Shown here piece by piece: positions 32,301 to 42,252 of a DNA stretch of 64,000 nt. Below the pieces are notes generated by a model that saw only the letters and a program-made list of their open reading frames with translations, was not told the DNA's origin and did not search any database. This DNA is from Callorhinus ursinus (Eukaryota; Chordata; Mammalia; Carnivora; Otariidae), in NCBI RefSeq assembly GCF_003265705.1, contig NW_020313230.1, positions 911,464 to 975,463 of the forward strand. Direction: 5' to 3'. Position 1 is the first letter of the stretch. Every line of letters starts with the position of its first letter. The translations under genes were made by a program, and so were the position numbers.

Positions 32301-34651
32301 TGGGGTGCCTGGGTGGCTCAGTTGGTTAAGCGGCTGCCTTCGGCTCAGGTCATGACCCCGGAGTCCCCCGATCGGTCTGCCATCAGGCTCCCTGCTCAGC
32401 AGGGAATCTGCTTCTCCCTGTGACCCTCCCTCCTCTCATGCTCTCTCTCAAATAATAAAGTCTTTAAAAATAATAAAAAAATAAAAAAATAAAAAACAGG
32501 AAAAGGAGACCTGGCATCGTTTCTAATTAGAGGTTCAACCATTGCAGTAAGACCGAAAAATATATATAAAGGATAAAATGTGGGAAAAGAAGTCATGAAG
32601 CAGTCTTTATTTGAAGGAAATACGATTTTTTAAATCAAGTAATCAATTGACAAGCTATTAAAAGTGAATTCTATAAGGTGGCTGGAAAGGTCAATGTGCA
32701 AAAATCAACTGTGACTGATCAGCACATACAATAAAAAAGAATGTTTTCAATAACTATAAGTATTTTAAGGTACTAGGAATAAACCTAGCAAGAAAGTATG
32801 AGGTCATTATGGAGAAAACCAGAATAACTAACAGATTTTTAAAATATGCCTAAAAAGATGGTTTCCCAGTTGGATTTAGAATCTTAAAGAAAACTCTGTT
32901 TTGAAGTTTGTGTTCTCAACACTAAATACTAATTCCCCAGAGTAGATGTGACTGCTTCTCTAGCCCTAGCCAAGCCAGCCAGGGGTAAAGCAGCACCGCA
33001 CACTGACAGAGAAGCAGACAGTGACTGACGGCTGGGGATTCCAGGCTCCAGACACGTGCACCCCCGTACCCAACAGAGCTCTTTCTTTCCTGGAGAGACA
33101 CAGAGCCGTCGTCCTGTGCAAGCTCCAACAGAGGAACTGACCCTCCAGTTGTCTTACCTTGTGGGGAGATGAGTCCCCACCCTGTAGACCAGCAGGTGAC
33201 ATTATGAAGGCTCACATCTGGGGGTGCGATGCAGACAGGGAGCACAGCCTCAGAAAACACAATGCGAGATTTCAGCTGCACCAGGGCGATGTCTCCTCCA
33301 ACAGGGTGGTACACTTCGTATGTAGGGTGCAAGATCACCTTGTTCACCTCAAACCACTGGGTGTGACTGCCTGCAAACCTGAGGTCCACCAGGCCCACAT
33401 ATATGTCAAATGCTTCAGTGTTCCTGTCCCTGTGGGGACAGAGAGCAAAGGTACAGTGACTTGAGCATCTTGCACCTGGGAAGCCTGGGCCATGGTGGCC
33501 TCAGTCTCCGGGCTCTCAGCCAGGATACGGAAAAGCAAGTTTCCAGCACGCTGAGAACCTGGTTGTCTGGCAGAACTGTTCCCAAAGAAGTCCCGGCCTG
33601 GGCCAATGGAGGATTCGGGGACTCACCATGACCTGCTGGTCAGCAAAAGCCCAGGATGGTGAACTCGTCAGGCGTACAGTGAGCCGCCTATGAAGGCAGG
33701 TCTTCCCTCACCTCTTCCTGTGATGTGCCTCCTTGCCTCTCATCCTAAGATGTGGCTCCACACCTACCTCAGAGAACCAATGGCCCCAAGGAGCCCTCAG
33801 CCCTGTGCAAGGAGAAGCTGCAGCGGCTGGAGCTGTGTGCTGGGCCCCACTCTCTCCCATCCCTGAGAAGTCCCAGCTGGATGCAGCCCACCTGGTCGGT
33901 CCAGGGGCCTGGGACCTCCAAGGAAATGGCTTCTGGCCCTGCCCACTCACCTATCGAAGCAGTGGGCTGCCGACAGGATCCAGTACTCGTGGACGATGGT
34001 CCCTCCACAGATGTGAAAGCCTCTATAGTGCACACTGACCTGCCACGGCCACTTCCTCTCCAGGGCATCCGTGCCCCCTACAATCTTCCCCTGTATGTAA
34101 CGATGGCCACAGGCTGAGGAGAAAGGGACAGAGACCGCGAGTAGCAGCAGTGGCAGCGTGGGCTGGGTGCAGACACAGAGTGGTTGGGAGGTCTTGGGAA
34201 GGGGAGGGTCAGAGAGGGCGGGGGGGAGAGGAAGGGCGAGCATGGGAGGGGAGAGGTCGGGAAGGGGAGGGTCAGAGAGGGCAGGAGGGGGGAGAGGAAG
34301 GGCGAGCATGGGAGGGGAGAGGTCGGGAAGGGGCGGGGAGGGAGAGGAAGGGCGAGCATGGGAGGGGAGAGGTCGGGAAGCGGAGGGGAAAGCTGCGCAG
34401 GGGAGCGCAGGGCCGGTGGCCACCCCGGGGAGAAGGAAGCCCCGGAGTCGCCGCTAGGACTACAGTCCGCTTGGGCCCCGAGGGTCCTCCCACGTGGGGG
34501 TCAAGGCGCGGCCCTCACTCTGGGGGCGTCTGTGGGCCGCGGCTGCAGCCTGGGCGGGGGGCAGGAGCAGCAGCAGCAGCAGGAGCAGGCTGGGGGCCGC
34601 GGCCGGTGACGCTCCAAGCTCGGCGCGTGCGTCCGACCGCGGGGCGGCCAT
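26087..34651 (-). CDS. PRSS38: Serine protease 38 (trypsin-fold, S1 family), five coding exons
   Basis: Secreted or membrane-tethered chymotrypsin-fold protease; physiological substrate not known to me. Coding exons, in transcript order: 34519-34651, 33951-34113, 33158-33429, 26771-26913, 26087-26341. Every junction has GT/AG with matching phase (1, 2, 1, 0), giving 321 residues plus stop; human PRSS38 is of similar length (about 326). Residues 1-39 form a Leu/Ala-rich signal region, followed by Lys54|Ile55-Val-Gly-Gly activation. The triad is His95, Asp145, Ser240. Ten cysteines (46, 80, 96, 165, 178, 209, 225, 236, 246, 264) fit the two-chain protease pattern. Sequons occur at Asn175 and Asn249. 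The S1 pocket has Thr234 (189 equivalent) and Ala271 (226 equivalent), so trypsin-like Arg/Lys preference is doubtful. The last 20 or so residues are hydrophobic. Identification as PRSS38 rests on close match to the remembered human sequence ([38 protein letters not shown]). Confidence 0.95.
26592..26649. repeat. 58-bp sequence duplicated in PRSS38 introns, copy in intron 4
   Basis: Begins GGCTCTGGGCACGGACTGTG and pairs with 27134-27191 (53 of 58 positions identical, same orientation). The two copies flank exon 4. Family unknown. Confidence 0.85.
26771..26913 (-). CDS. PRSS38: PRSS38 coding exon 4
   Basis: 143 bp, residues 190-237. Acceptor TTTCCGACAG|GC. Encodes [33 protein letters not shown] and NVRTVCE, with Thr234 at the position that is Asp189 in trypsin. 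Donor GAG|GTGCAT is weaker than the others but gives the expected phase 0 junction to GDSGGP. Confidence 0.93.
27134..27191. repeat. 58-bp sequence duplicated in PRSS38 introns, copy in intron 3
   Basis: Begins GGCTCTGGGCACGGGCTGTG. It differs from the copy at 26592-26649 at five positions, four of them transitions. Similarity seems to extend a few bases further upstream. Confidence 0.85.
27200..28960. other. PRSS38 intron 3, GC-rich part without recognised repeats
   Basis: No exon or known repeat was identified. Contains a 14-G homopolymer at 27752-27765 and a CA-rich patch at 28885-28965. This part is compositionally like the GC-rich flanks of the window. Confidence 0.5.
28961..31955 (-). 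mobile_element. Old L1 LINE, about 3 kb, in PRSS38 intron 3
   Basis: Minus-strand complement of an old mammalian L1 ORF2, from the reverse-transcriptase region (CCTTGTCCTGGACTTTCATT near 30422) to more 5' ORF2 sequence (near 31700). It lies in the same orientation as PRSS38. Many stops and frameshifts. A CAN-SINE is nested at 29031-29223 and another lies at its right end (31972-32160). Confidence 0.85.
29031..29223 (-). mobile_element. CAN-SINE with 18-bp target-site duplication
   Basis: Flanked by CACTTCGCAGTATGTTTT at 29013-29030 and 29224-29241. The minus-orientation head ends GGGGCGCC... at the right. Well preserved, so relatively young. Confidence 0.95.
31972..32160 (-). mobile_element. 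CAN-SINE at the right end of the intron 3 L1
   Basis: Minus orientation, head at 32105-32160, AT tail at the left. Flanks resemble each other (CAATAAAATTATTTTTT and CAATAAAAATTTTTTAT), which is consistent with a mutated target-site duplication. Confidence 0.92.
32301..32485 (+). mobile_element. CAN-SINE, plus orientation, with target-site duplication
   Basis: Head TGGGGTGCCTGGGTGGCTCA at 32301, CT-rich middle, A-rich tail. Flanked by AAAATAAAAAACAGG at 32286-32300 and 32486-32500. It lies antisense to PRSS38. Confidence 0.93.
32505..32880 (+). mobile_element. L1 ORF2 fragment, plus orientation
   Basis: A-rich sequence with L1-typical order (AATTGACAAGCTATTAAAAG, TCAATGTGCAAAAATCAACT, GGAATAAACCTAGCAAGAAA). 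Opposite in orientation to the L1 at 28961-31955, so a separate insertion. Confidence 0.75.
33158..33429 (-). CDS. PRSS38: PRSS38 coding exon 3 (catalytic Asp)
   Basis: 272 bp, residues 99-190. Acceptor CTGTCCCCACAG|GG. The exon encodes [30 protein letters not shown] with catalytic Asp145, Cys165 (pairs with the propeptide Cys46) and [13 protein letters not shown]. Donor: CACAAG|GTAAGA. No internal stop or frameshift. Confidence 0.95.
33951..34113 (-). CDS. PRSS38: PRSS38 coding exon 2 (activation site and catalytic His)
   Basis: 163 bp, residues 45-99. Acceptor TTTCTCCTCAG|CC is preceded by a good pyrimidine tract. The exon carries Cys46 of the propeptide, the Lys54|IVGG cleavage site, [10 protein letters not shown] and the SAAHC motif with catalytic His95. 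Donor: GATAG|GTGAGT. Compared with human, the propeptide segment between signal and activation site is shorter here, consistent with a different exon 1/2 boundary. Confidence 0.95.
34195..34385. repeat. About 60-bp minisatellite in PRSS38 intron 1
   Basis: Three to four purine-rich units with the core GAGGAAGGGCGAGCATGGGA and GGGGAGAGGTCGGGAAGGGG. On the coding (minus) strand this makes a pyrimidine-rich run close to the exon 2 acceptor and yields the spurious [13 protein letters not shown] peptide repeats. Confidence 0.9.
34519..34651 (-). CDS. PRSS38: PRSS38 coding exon 1 (signal peptide)
   Basis: Encodes residues 1-44 plus one base. Start ATG at 34651-34649 was chosen because it gives MAAP, as in the human protein. 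An upstream in-frame ATG at 34786 would add 45 residues with no counterpart. The signal core is nine consecutive Leu codons (a CTG-rich stretch, 34565-34590), followed by an Ala run. Donor: CAGA|GTGAGG at 34519/34518. The +4 base is G but the -3 base is C, so the Kozak context is only moderate. Confidence 0.85.
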
Positions 34652-34801
34652 GAGGTGGGAGGGTCCTGCGGAGCGAGCCGGCTGGCCTTGTGCCCGCGCG
34701 AGGCTCCAGCGTGGGAGGGCACCGAAGTGCGACAGCAGCGCGCCGGCCCCAAGGCGCGACGGCGCAGAGCACGACACCAACAGCACGCGACGGCCCCAAG
34801 G

Positions 34802-35238
34802 NNNNNNNNNNNNNNNNNNNNNNNNNNNNNNNNNNNNNNNNNNNNNNNNNNNNNNNNNNNNNNNNNNNNNNNNNNNNNNNNNNNNNNNNNNNNNNNNNNN
34901 NNNNNNNNNNNNNNNNNNNNNNNNNNNNNNNNNNNNNNNNNNNNNNNNNNNNNNNNNNNNNNNNNNNNNNNNNNNNNNNNNNNNNNNNNNNNNNNNNNNN
35001 NNNNNNNNNNNNNNNNNNNNNNNNNNNNNNNNNNNNNNNNNNNNNNNNNNNNNNNNNNNNNNNNNNNNNNNNNNNNNNNNNNNNNNNNNNNNNNNNNNNN
35101 NNNNNNNNNNNNNNNNNNNNNNNNNNNNNNNNNNNNNNNNNNNNNNNNNNNNNNNNNNNNNNNNNNNNNNNNNNNNNNNNNNNNNNNNNNNNNNNNNNNN
35201 NNNNNNNNNNNNNNNNNNNNNNNNNNNNNNNNNNNNNN
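34802..35238. other. Assembly gap (437 N)
   Basis: Unresolved bases within a very GC-rich region, about 150 bp upstream of the PRSS38 start codon. The promoter and 5' UTR of PRSS38 probably lie in or next to it. Reading frames drawn across it have no meaning. Confidence 1.
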
Positions 35239-36090
35239 GGGGGGTCTCCTGGTGGCCCTCCGTCGGCGCGCGCCCCCTCTGGGCCCCCTGCCGGCCCTGA
35301 CCGCCGGCCCCTGGCGGCCTCTCGGCACGCGCACCCGGGCCGACTCGGCTGGGGGGCGGTCCCCACGGCAGGGCTCTTCCGCGCGGGCCCCGCGCTCGGG
35401 CCCCGGGTAGCGGGACTCCAGCTGCTGATGGGGAAGAGCGCTGGCCCAGGCCGCAGACGGGGACACGGCGCGGCCTCCCGAGGGCCCTCCCTGCCGCGGG
35501 GCGCCCAGCGGGGCTTCTCAGGCAGGAGTCCCCGGCCCAGGGCCGTTGGATCCTGGGCGGGTACGCTGCCGCCGGCCGAGGCCGGGCCGTGGGAGGCTGG
35601 CAGCTGGCGGGCGGCTCGGGGTGCTGCCGAACGTCCTGCGGCGCACAGGACGCTGTCCCGGAACCAGGAAGGCTCCAGACCCAAACGTCCGTAATGCCGG
35701 GGTGCGATAACCTGGCTGCGCCCGCGCCCCCTTGCGGTGGGGACAGGGGCTGCAGGCTGGCCTTCCGCGCACGCCCTCAGCCCCCGCCGCGCCCGCTGGG
35801 GCCCGGGGGGCAGGTTGTGTCCTGTTTGCCCCCGGACCAAGCCGCGGGGTCGGCAGGTTTCCGTCATGTTGGGCCGCCGTTTCCTGTGGCTGCAGGCGGG
35901 GCTGTGGCACATGTGCGCGCGCGCGTGGCGTGTCAGGCCCCTACGCACCGGCTGGACGCTGGGGAGGAGCGCAGAGCCCGGGGAGCTCCCCGCCGGGTTG
36001 TTCTTCAATGGGAAGCTATGCCGGGAGAAGCACGGGGAGCCCCTGAGGGCACGACCTTCAGGACACCCCTCTAAGCATCCAGACGGCCCC
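35239..36090. promoter_or_regulatory. CpG-island-like sequence upstream of PRSS38
   Basis: Strongly GC- and CpG-rich from the gap to about 36.06 kb, including CGCGCGCGCGTGGCGTGTC near 35916. It probably forms one island with the gap and PRSS38 exon 1. No exon of another gene was recognised, although a divergent transcript cannot be excluded. Confidence 0.5.
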
Positions 36091-36489
36091 AAACTCCTTC
36101 CTGAATGGCAGGGACCTTACGGCCGGTTCCGGAAGCTCAGGCGGACGGTTGCCGTGTCTGAACACTGTGCATTCGGTATATGTACCATCTCCGACCCTGA
36201 CTTTGGCCGCCAGGGCCCTCCGTTATGGATTGCCTGTGTTACTCTCAGAGAAAACCGAACTCCGATTTCTGCAGCAGCCAGTGAGGTCCCTTAGCCCAGA
36301 GGTGCGCAGTCGGGGGGAGACTCAGGGATATGGCTGCCTCTCAGCCTCGGCCCCCCATTCCCGGGGCTACCGCTCCCTCCCACAGTCCTGTCCAGACACA
36401 CTGGTTCTTGCTGAGGCTTCAGGATGTTTTCCACTTTCTCAATGGCCTGCTCAATTCCGTCAATCTGCCGTCCGCCTGTCAAAACCTCT
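36091..36489. other. Non-coding, no recognised feature
   Basis: Mixed composition between a CpG-rich block and L1 sequence. No exon or repeat could be assigned. Confidence 0.45.
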
Positions 36490-37845
36490 CTTACAAGGGT
36501 GTCACTTATGCACAGTAAAATCTATCCAATCATGCAAGTTTGGACAAATGCTTGCAGTCACGTCACCACCCCAGTCAAGCTATAGAGGAGTTCCACTGCC
36601 TTCCCAGTTCCTTTGAACCCCTTTACCGTCCTTCTGCCCACAGCCCCTTGAAATAATGAATCTAGATTTCTGTCCACATCATTTGTCTTTCCCAGAATGT
36701 CACATATACGGTCTTTTAAGTCTAATTTCCCTTACTTAGCACAATGCATGTGAGTTCCACCCATGTGATGGCCAGTAAAAACAACTGGGCCTCAAAATTC
36801 CTGTTCCGAGGGTTTTAAACTCCGAATTTAAGATCTGTAATACTTGTGGGACTGTGTAGGCTATTGGTTTCTTTTTGAGGGAGTTTAGGTATTTTGTACC
36901 TTTCAAAGAAATTGTCCATTTCACTTGAGTTGTTGAATTTATGGCCGTAAAGTTGTTAGAAAATATTTCCTTACCATTTCAATGCCTGTAGTAACAACCC
37001 CTTCCGTTACTGATATTGGTAGCTTCTAGCTAGCCACTGTTTCATTTATGAAGTTCATTGTCTCTTTGTACGCTACTTTACTGAATTTTCTTCCATTTGT
37101 GATAGTTTCACAGTGATTCTTTTTCAGTTATTGAGTTATACCAGCTCTCCCTTTCTGATACAGGTGTCATCAGATCTTTGATTTGCCAATACTTTCTCAC
37201 AGTGGCTAAACTGTCTTTTCATCTTTTTGAGTGTGTTCTATGACACAAAATTTTTACCTTTAAAGAAGTCCAATTTATTTTCTTTTGACATTTGTACTTT
37301 TAGTGTCATATCTAGGAAATCATTGCTTAATCCAAGGTCATGAAGTGTTACTCCTACGTTTTCTTCTAAGTGTTTTATAATTTTTGCTCTTACATATCAG
37401 CCTATAATCCATTTTGAGTTAAATTTCAGTATGGTGTGGGGTGGGGGTCCAGACTCATTCTTTTGCATGTGGATATACGGTTGTCTCAGCACCATTTGTT
37501 GAAAAGACTACTTTTTCCCCCATTGATTATCTTGGAACCCTGTCAAAAAGTGCCCATAAATGTAAGGTTTATTTCTGGGCTCTTGATTCTGTTCTATCGA
37601 TGTGTATTTCTATTCTTATCCAAGTTTCACACTGCCTCAATTATAGTAGTTTTGTAGTAAGTTTGCCGTCACAAAATTAAACCCTCCAACTTTGTTGTTC
37701 TTTTCCAAGGTTGTTTTGTCTGTTCTGAGCCTTTTGTTATATGCATTTTAAGGTCAGCTTGTAAATGTCCAAGGAAACCCAGCTGGAATTTTGATAAGGA
37801 CTTCAGTGAATCTGTAGATCAACCTGGAGAGTACTACCATCTGTT
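36490..37845 (-). mobile_element. Old L1 3' end
   Basis: Complement of an L1 3' UTR and ORF2 end: TCAAGCTATAGAGGAGTTCC near 36575, then TGTTCTATGACACAAAATTT near 37235, AATCATTGCTTAATCCAAGG near 37320 and CTCAGCACCATTTGTTGAAA near 37484. No intact frame. Confidence 0.85.
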
Positions 37846-38272
37846 AGGGTTTGAACTGTGTCTCCCCAACAGACATGTTGAGGTCCTACTCCCAGTACCT
37901 CAGAATGTGACTTTGTTTGGAAATAGCGTCATTGCAGATGTAATTAAAGGTAAAATGAGGTCAAGCTGGAGTGTCTTAGGAGCAGAAGAGAGAGAAGATG
38001 GCCACACGAAGGTGCACAGAGACACAATCTCTGGAGGCAGAGATTGGAGGGAGTGATGCATCTCCAAGCGAAGGAATGCCAAAGATTTCCAGCCGCCACG
38101 AGAAACTAGGGTACAGAGGTACAGTCCCTCAGAGCCCTCAGACACAGTGAGCTCTGCTGACACCTTGATTTTGGACTTCTGGGCTCCAGAGCTGTGAGAG
38201 AACAAATTTCTCTTGCTTTAAGTCAGACATGTGTTACTTTGTTATGGCAACTCCAGGAAAGTAATACGGATT
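37846..38272 (+). mobile_element. MLT1-type LTR (ERVL-MaLR)
   Basis: Begins TGTTAGGGTTTGAACTGTGT and continues with CAGTACCTCAGAATGTGACT, GATGTAATTAAAGG, CCTTGATTTTGGACTTCTGG, and ends near TTACTTTGTTATGGCAACTC. This order is characteristic of MLT1A-like solitary LTRs. It directly follows an old L1 3' end. No internal retroviral sequence is seen. Confidence 0.85.
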
Positions 38273-38344
38273 TGGTACCAGGACTGGAGTCTGGCAAAAT
38301 GAAAGCCTGGAGACTCGAGCAAATGTCAACCTTGAGTTCCTGAG

Positions 38345-38460
38345 TCTGCCATCTGTAGGGCAGGTGGGCAGGTTGGGACATGCAACAGGATTCCAACATT
38401 GCATCTTGGGTCTGCCATCTGCAGGGCAGGTGGGCAGGCTGGAAACGCAGGCAGGATTTG
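38345..38460. repeat. 66-bp tandem duplication
   Basis: TCTGCCATCTGTAGGGCAGG at 38345 recurs as TCTGCCATCTGCAGGGCAGG at 38411, a 66-bp period with a few substitutions. Confidence 0.85.
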
Positions 38461-38471
38461 TATGTGGCAGT

Positions 38472-38682
38472 CTTTTTTTTTCTTTGAGATTTGATTTATT
38501 TATTTGAGAGAGAGAGAGAGAACAAGCAGTGGGAAGGGTCAGAGGGAGAGAGAGAGAGAGAGAGATGCAGACTCCCCGCTGAGCAGGAAGCCAGAGGTGG
38601 GGCTCAATCCCAGGACCCGGAGATCATGACCTGAGCCAAGGGCAGACGCTTAACCATCTGAGCCACCCAGGCAGGCGCCCCA
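38472..38682 (-). mobile_element. CAN-SINE with 13-bp target-site duplication
   Basis: Minus orientation. TGTATGTGGCAGT occurs at 38459-38471 and 38683-38695. The internal GA-rich region has an expanded (GA)n run. Confidence 0.94.
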
Positions 38683-38695
38683 TGTATGTGGCAGT

Positions 38696-39240
38696 TTTAA
38701 AGCAGAACTCCTCCAGGATACCTCGAGGTTTTGCTGTGAAGGCCATCAAGGGACCGGATGATGCCCGCTCACATATATTTACTTAAGTAATCTCCTTTAC
38801 TTAAGATATACTGTAAATATTGATCACATTTACAAAACACCTTTACAGCAACATCTAGAGAACATCTGAGCAAACAGTTGTACGCCATAGCTAGCCCAGC
38901 TGACACATAAGATTCACCATGGCAATACATTCCTTGTCAATTCAGCAGCCATATACATCTCCTTAATCCATAGTTAATCCCCAAATAAAGACAATAATGA
39001 AGTCATATTTCCATCTAAGGTGACAGAACCATCCTGAGTGTAACTGAACATGAAGTAACCCTTTCCCAGGACAGGATGAAAAGCCCGTGGGTGATGCTCA
39101 CTCTTCTCCTTGACACCCTATAAACACACACACACACACACATCCCTAACAAACTGAGGAAAAAATACTCGTAACACTTACAGTTTCTGCAAATGGCCAT
39201 GTGGTCCCTGCTGGTATCTAGAGTACTCTGCTCCACTCCT
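38696..39240. repeat. Probable ancient repeat and (AC)n microsatellite
   Basis: GGATGATGCCCGCTCACATA, TAATCTCCTTTACTTAAG and AGCTGACACATAAGATTCAC resemble the 3' part of an old mammalian repeat that I cannot name. An (AC)n run of about ten units lies at 39123-39143. Confidence 0.4.
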
Positions 39241-42005
39241 CACTCCCCTTCGCCCTCAGCAAGCACCTGTGGCTCTTGACCTGGTGCGATGACCCAAGTC
39301 TTCCTTCCTGCAGGATCTGTGCCTTTGGTCCTGCCTGAATTGTGTTGTTTGTTTTCCAGTAATTTAATCACAGGGCGTGGTCGTGCTAGAGGCACCCCGA
39401 GAAGCCTCCTGTGTCCCAGACATACTCTTCCTTACCTCCATGGTGGGCAGGCGGTTGGTTTGCCCTCGGTGTAGCTGCTCTTGGTTTTCCTCATACTCCT
39501 TTGTATTTTGTTAGGGTCCCTAGTAATGGCTCCACTTTCTTTCCTGAGTTTGTTCGTCTGGGTCAGGTTAGCTAAATCACACTGATTCTTTAGGGTTGAC
39601 CTATATATTTAAATTATCAAGAAGGGATAGCTTTAAACCATTCTTTGTCAATTCCTCAGGTTATGTTCTTCTGTCCAATAATTTCAATACTGGGTTGCAC
39701 AGTGGCTTAGTTGTTTCATGGGGAATGCATCTGGGAAGAAATGTGATTTGTGGCTGGAGCATGTATATATCTATTCATCATGAGTATTATGCATCCATAA
39801 ACTCTTACATTTAAGGATTTCTATGAGAAATGCCAGGGTGATGCACTGCATGTGTAACAGGGGTCTCTGTTACCCTTACTCCACCCTGATGCGATTTTGG
39901 TTGGTGTTTCTTCTTTCACGGCTTCCCTGGTTCCCCCTGTCAAACCAGGAGGGACGTCCATGCTACCATTCTGCGATGCTGGTGACCTCATCGGGAAGGC
40001 TCGGGGAAATGTGCATAGTTCCCCATTCTTGTTTTCAGCTGCATGTCTCCATTCTCATGTGGTGCCCGGGGCTGCCGGTACAGACTCTGTTCACTTGTGC
40101 AAAGGAACCAGAGTCCTGGTGGCACAAGGCCACATGCAGAAACCCTCATGTGGGGCCTCTCATCTCCTAAGCTTCCAAGGAATCTGTCAGTATCTCAGTG
40201 ATAATTACCATTCAGTGAACACTGTTCTTTTGCATCTGATCCCTGGAATTCTTTATCCCATTTGTCGTCCTTTAGGACCACTGCCCTTCAAGGCCCCTCA
40301 CATCAGTGCCCTTCCTTTGGGGGTCTGACACCCTGAACTCCTCCTCAGCTCGCCCCAGACCCAGGCTGGAGGCCTGCCCCTTGGACCTTCCATGCAGTTG
40401 GCAGAAGGTAAAGAGCACTTGGAGGAGAAAGCTACCCAGTTTGAAAAGGCAAGAGCATGGTGGGGGGACTGGGGAAGTGGCCTTGGAGGAAGGTCTTGAG
40501 GAAGGGGATGAGCCTTTCAGTTCACGGTGGCCAGGTGTGGGATGTGCCCACAGGGCTGACGCCTGCATTCCTGTTGGGTTGGGTGCGCAGCAGCTCTCCA
40601 GAGGCACCCTGACCCATTCCGTGTGGCTAGCAACACCGATGAAGCATACAGACATGGCGTGTTTTCATTTATCCCGGAGCAGTTTAGGACAGATCATCAT
40701 TCCAATTTGTAGTTGTAAGTATAGCACCCTGGGAAGAAAGAAGTAGCTTGCTCTGAGCTGGGAAAGAGCTGGGCTTGCCTGTCTCCGGTAGTCACAGCTT
40801 GGTCCCCAGGTGTGCAGGTGGCTATGCTAGACACAGCCAAGATCTGGGTCCGGCCGACTCCTGCAGGTGTGGCAAGCCGCGCTGCTTAGCGCTCCCAGAC
40901 CCTCTGCCCTGGAGACAGGTCCTAGCTCTCTTTCTGCTCGTAGAATGCTCACAACCCATAGGTAATGCTTCTCTGCTGCAGGGGTCACCAACACTGCCCT
41001 GCAGAGCCAGAAGCCCCAAAGGACAAAGGAGAGCTGATAAGAGAGGACTCATGGAACCCCAACTACCCATGCCCCAGCAGGCCAGGGGTGCCCGTGGCCA
41101 CACTCCCTCTTCCTTTATACCATCCTGATCTAACAAACTTGTGGTCCTGGGCTGCTCTCAGTACTGCTGGGCACCCCTGGCTGCGGCAGGGCTGCCTTTT
41201 CTGCCTGCCCTTCCTTGTTCCAGGTGAGTCTCTGCCGGCGTGTCCTCATCTTCCAGGCCAGAGTGTGGAGTGTTGCATACTTAGACTCCAATGCAGCCTC
41301 CTATTGGAGAAAGCTTTCCCCTAAAAGCTAAAGCATCTCAGAACCATTAGCTTTCCCCTCTCATTTCTGTCGCAACACTCACACTCATGGCGGCAACTGC
41401 TTCACCAGACACCTTTGTTCTGCCCTCTTCGCACATGGCATGTCGTCTTGAACTCTTCCAAGGGAAGACCATAAAATGAGCACCAGGACACCCATGCTTA
41501 TCAGTCTCCTGTGGAAACTGTGACTTTAAGCCTGCTGGAGGAAGAGCTTAGGGTGAGCAGCTAGAGGATCAGCCCCCATTTTTTCATCAAAACCCAAGGA
41601 AACTATCAGGTGTGAACAAGCCAGGAAAATGAATTATGGACAGGGAAAGGATGTGAAGGATGTATGGCAACATGCGGCATGGACCGGGCCTTCGTCACGC
41701 ACTTGCTATTCATGGAGCCACTCGAGGAGTTTACTTTCTCACTTCTGTACATGAGGGCTCCAGGATGCATGGAAATGGTCAGGGCTGAGGTAGACAGGGA
41801 ACAGCACTCACCCAGGAGCTAGAAGCATATATTACTAGAACAGGGTCAACAAGAACAATGAAGCAACCTTTCCTAGCCTGATTGTAGAGGGATTGACCCT
41901 AGGTTCTCCCCAGGGTCATACAGAATAGTTATAACACTTCTCTTACTGATTATACAGTGAATAACCCTAGGTTTTCTTCATTTATGGTAATGTTTTCCAT
42001 GTCTT
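39241..42005. other. Non-coding interval, no recognised gene or repeat
   Basis: About 2.8 kb of mixed composition without a supportable exon. By position it is the start of the interval that lies between PRSS38 and SNAP47 in human, but no SNAP47 sequence was seen. No SINE occurs here, which is unusual for this part of the window. Confidence 0.5.
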
Positions 42006-42022
42006 TGTTGTCAATTTTTAAA

Positions 42023-42185
42023 AAAATTATTTGAGAGAGAGAGAGAGTGTGCACAAGCAGGCAGACCAACAGGCAGAGGGAGGGGGAGAAGCAGGGAGCC
42101 CGATGTGGGATAGGATCCCAGGACCCTGGGGTCATGACCCAGGCTGAAGGCAGACGCTTAACTGGCCGAGCCACCCAGGAGTCCC
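42023..42185 (-). mobile_element. CAN-SINE with target-site duplication
   Basis: Minus orientation. TGTTGTCAATTTTTAAA at 42006-42022 and TGTTGTCAGTTTTTAAA from 42186, one mismatch. Confidence 0.92.
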
Positions 42186-42252
42186 TGTTGTCAGTTTTTA
42201 AAGCATCTCTTCATCAAGTTAGGGAAGTTCTGTCTTTTAGCCTTAGTAATGC

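Noticed and set aside
33815..33875. Third copy of the 58-bp PRSS38 intronic repeat in intron 2
   Set aside because: Similarity is limited to short patches (for example CTCTCCCATCCC) and does not extend across the unit.
34652..34786. Upstream in-frame ATG for PRSS38 at 34786
   Set aside because: It would add 45 residues that have no counterpart in human PRSS38 and would place the signal peptide internally. The MAAP start at 34651 fits the family.
34494..36092. Long frames spanning 34802-35238
   Set aside because: They run through unresolved N bases, so their continuity is an artefact.
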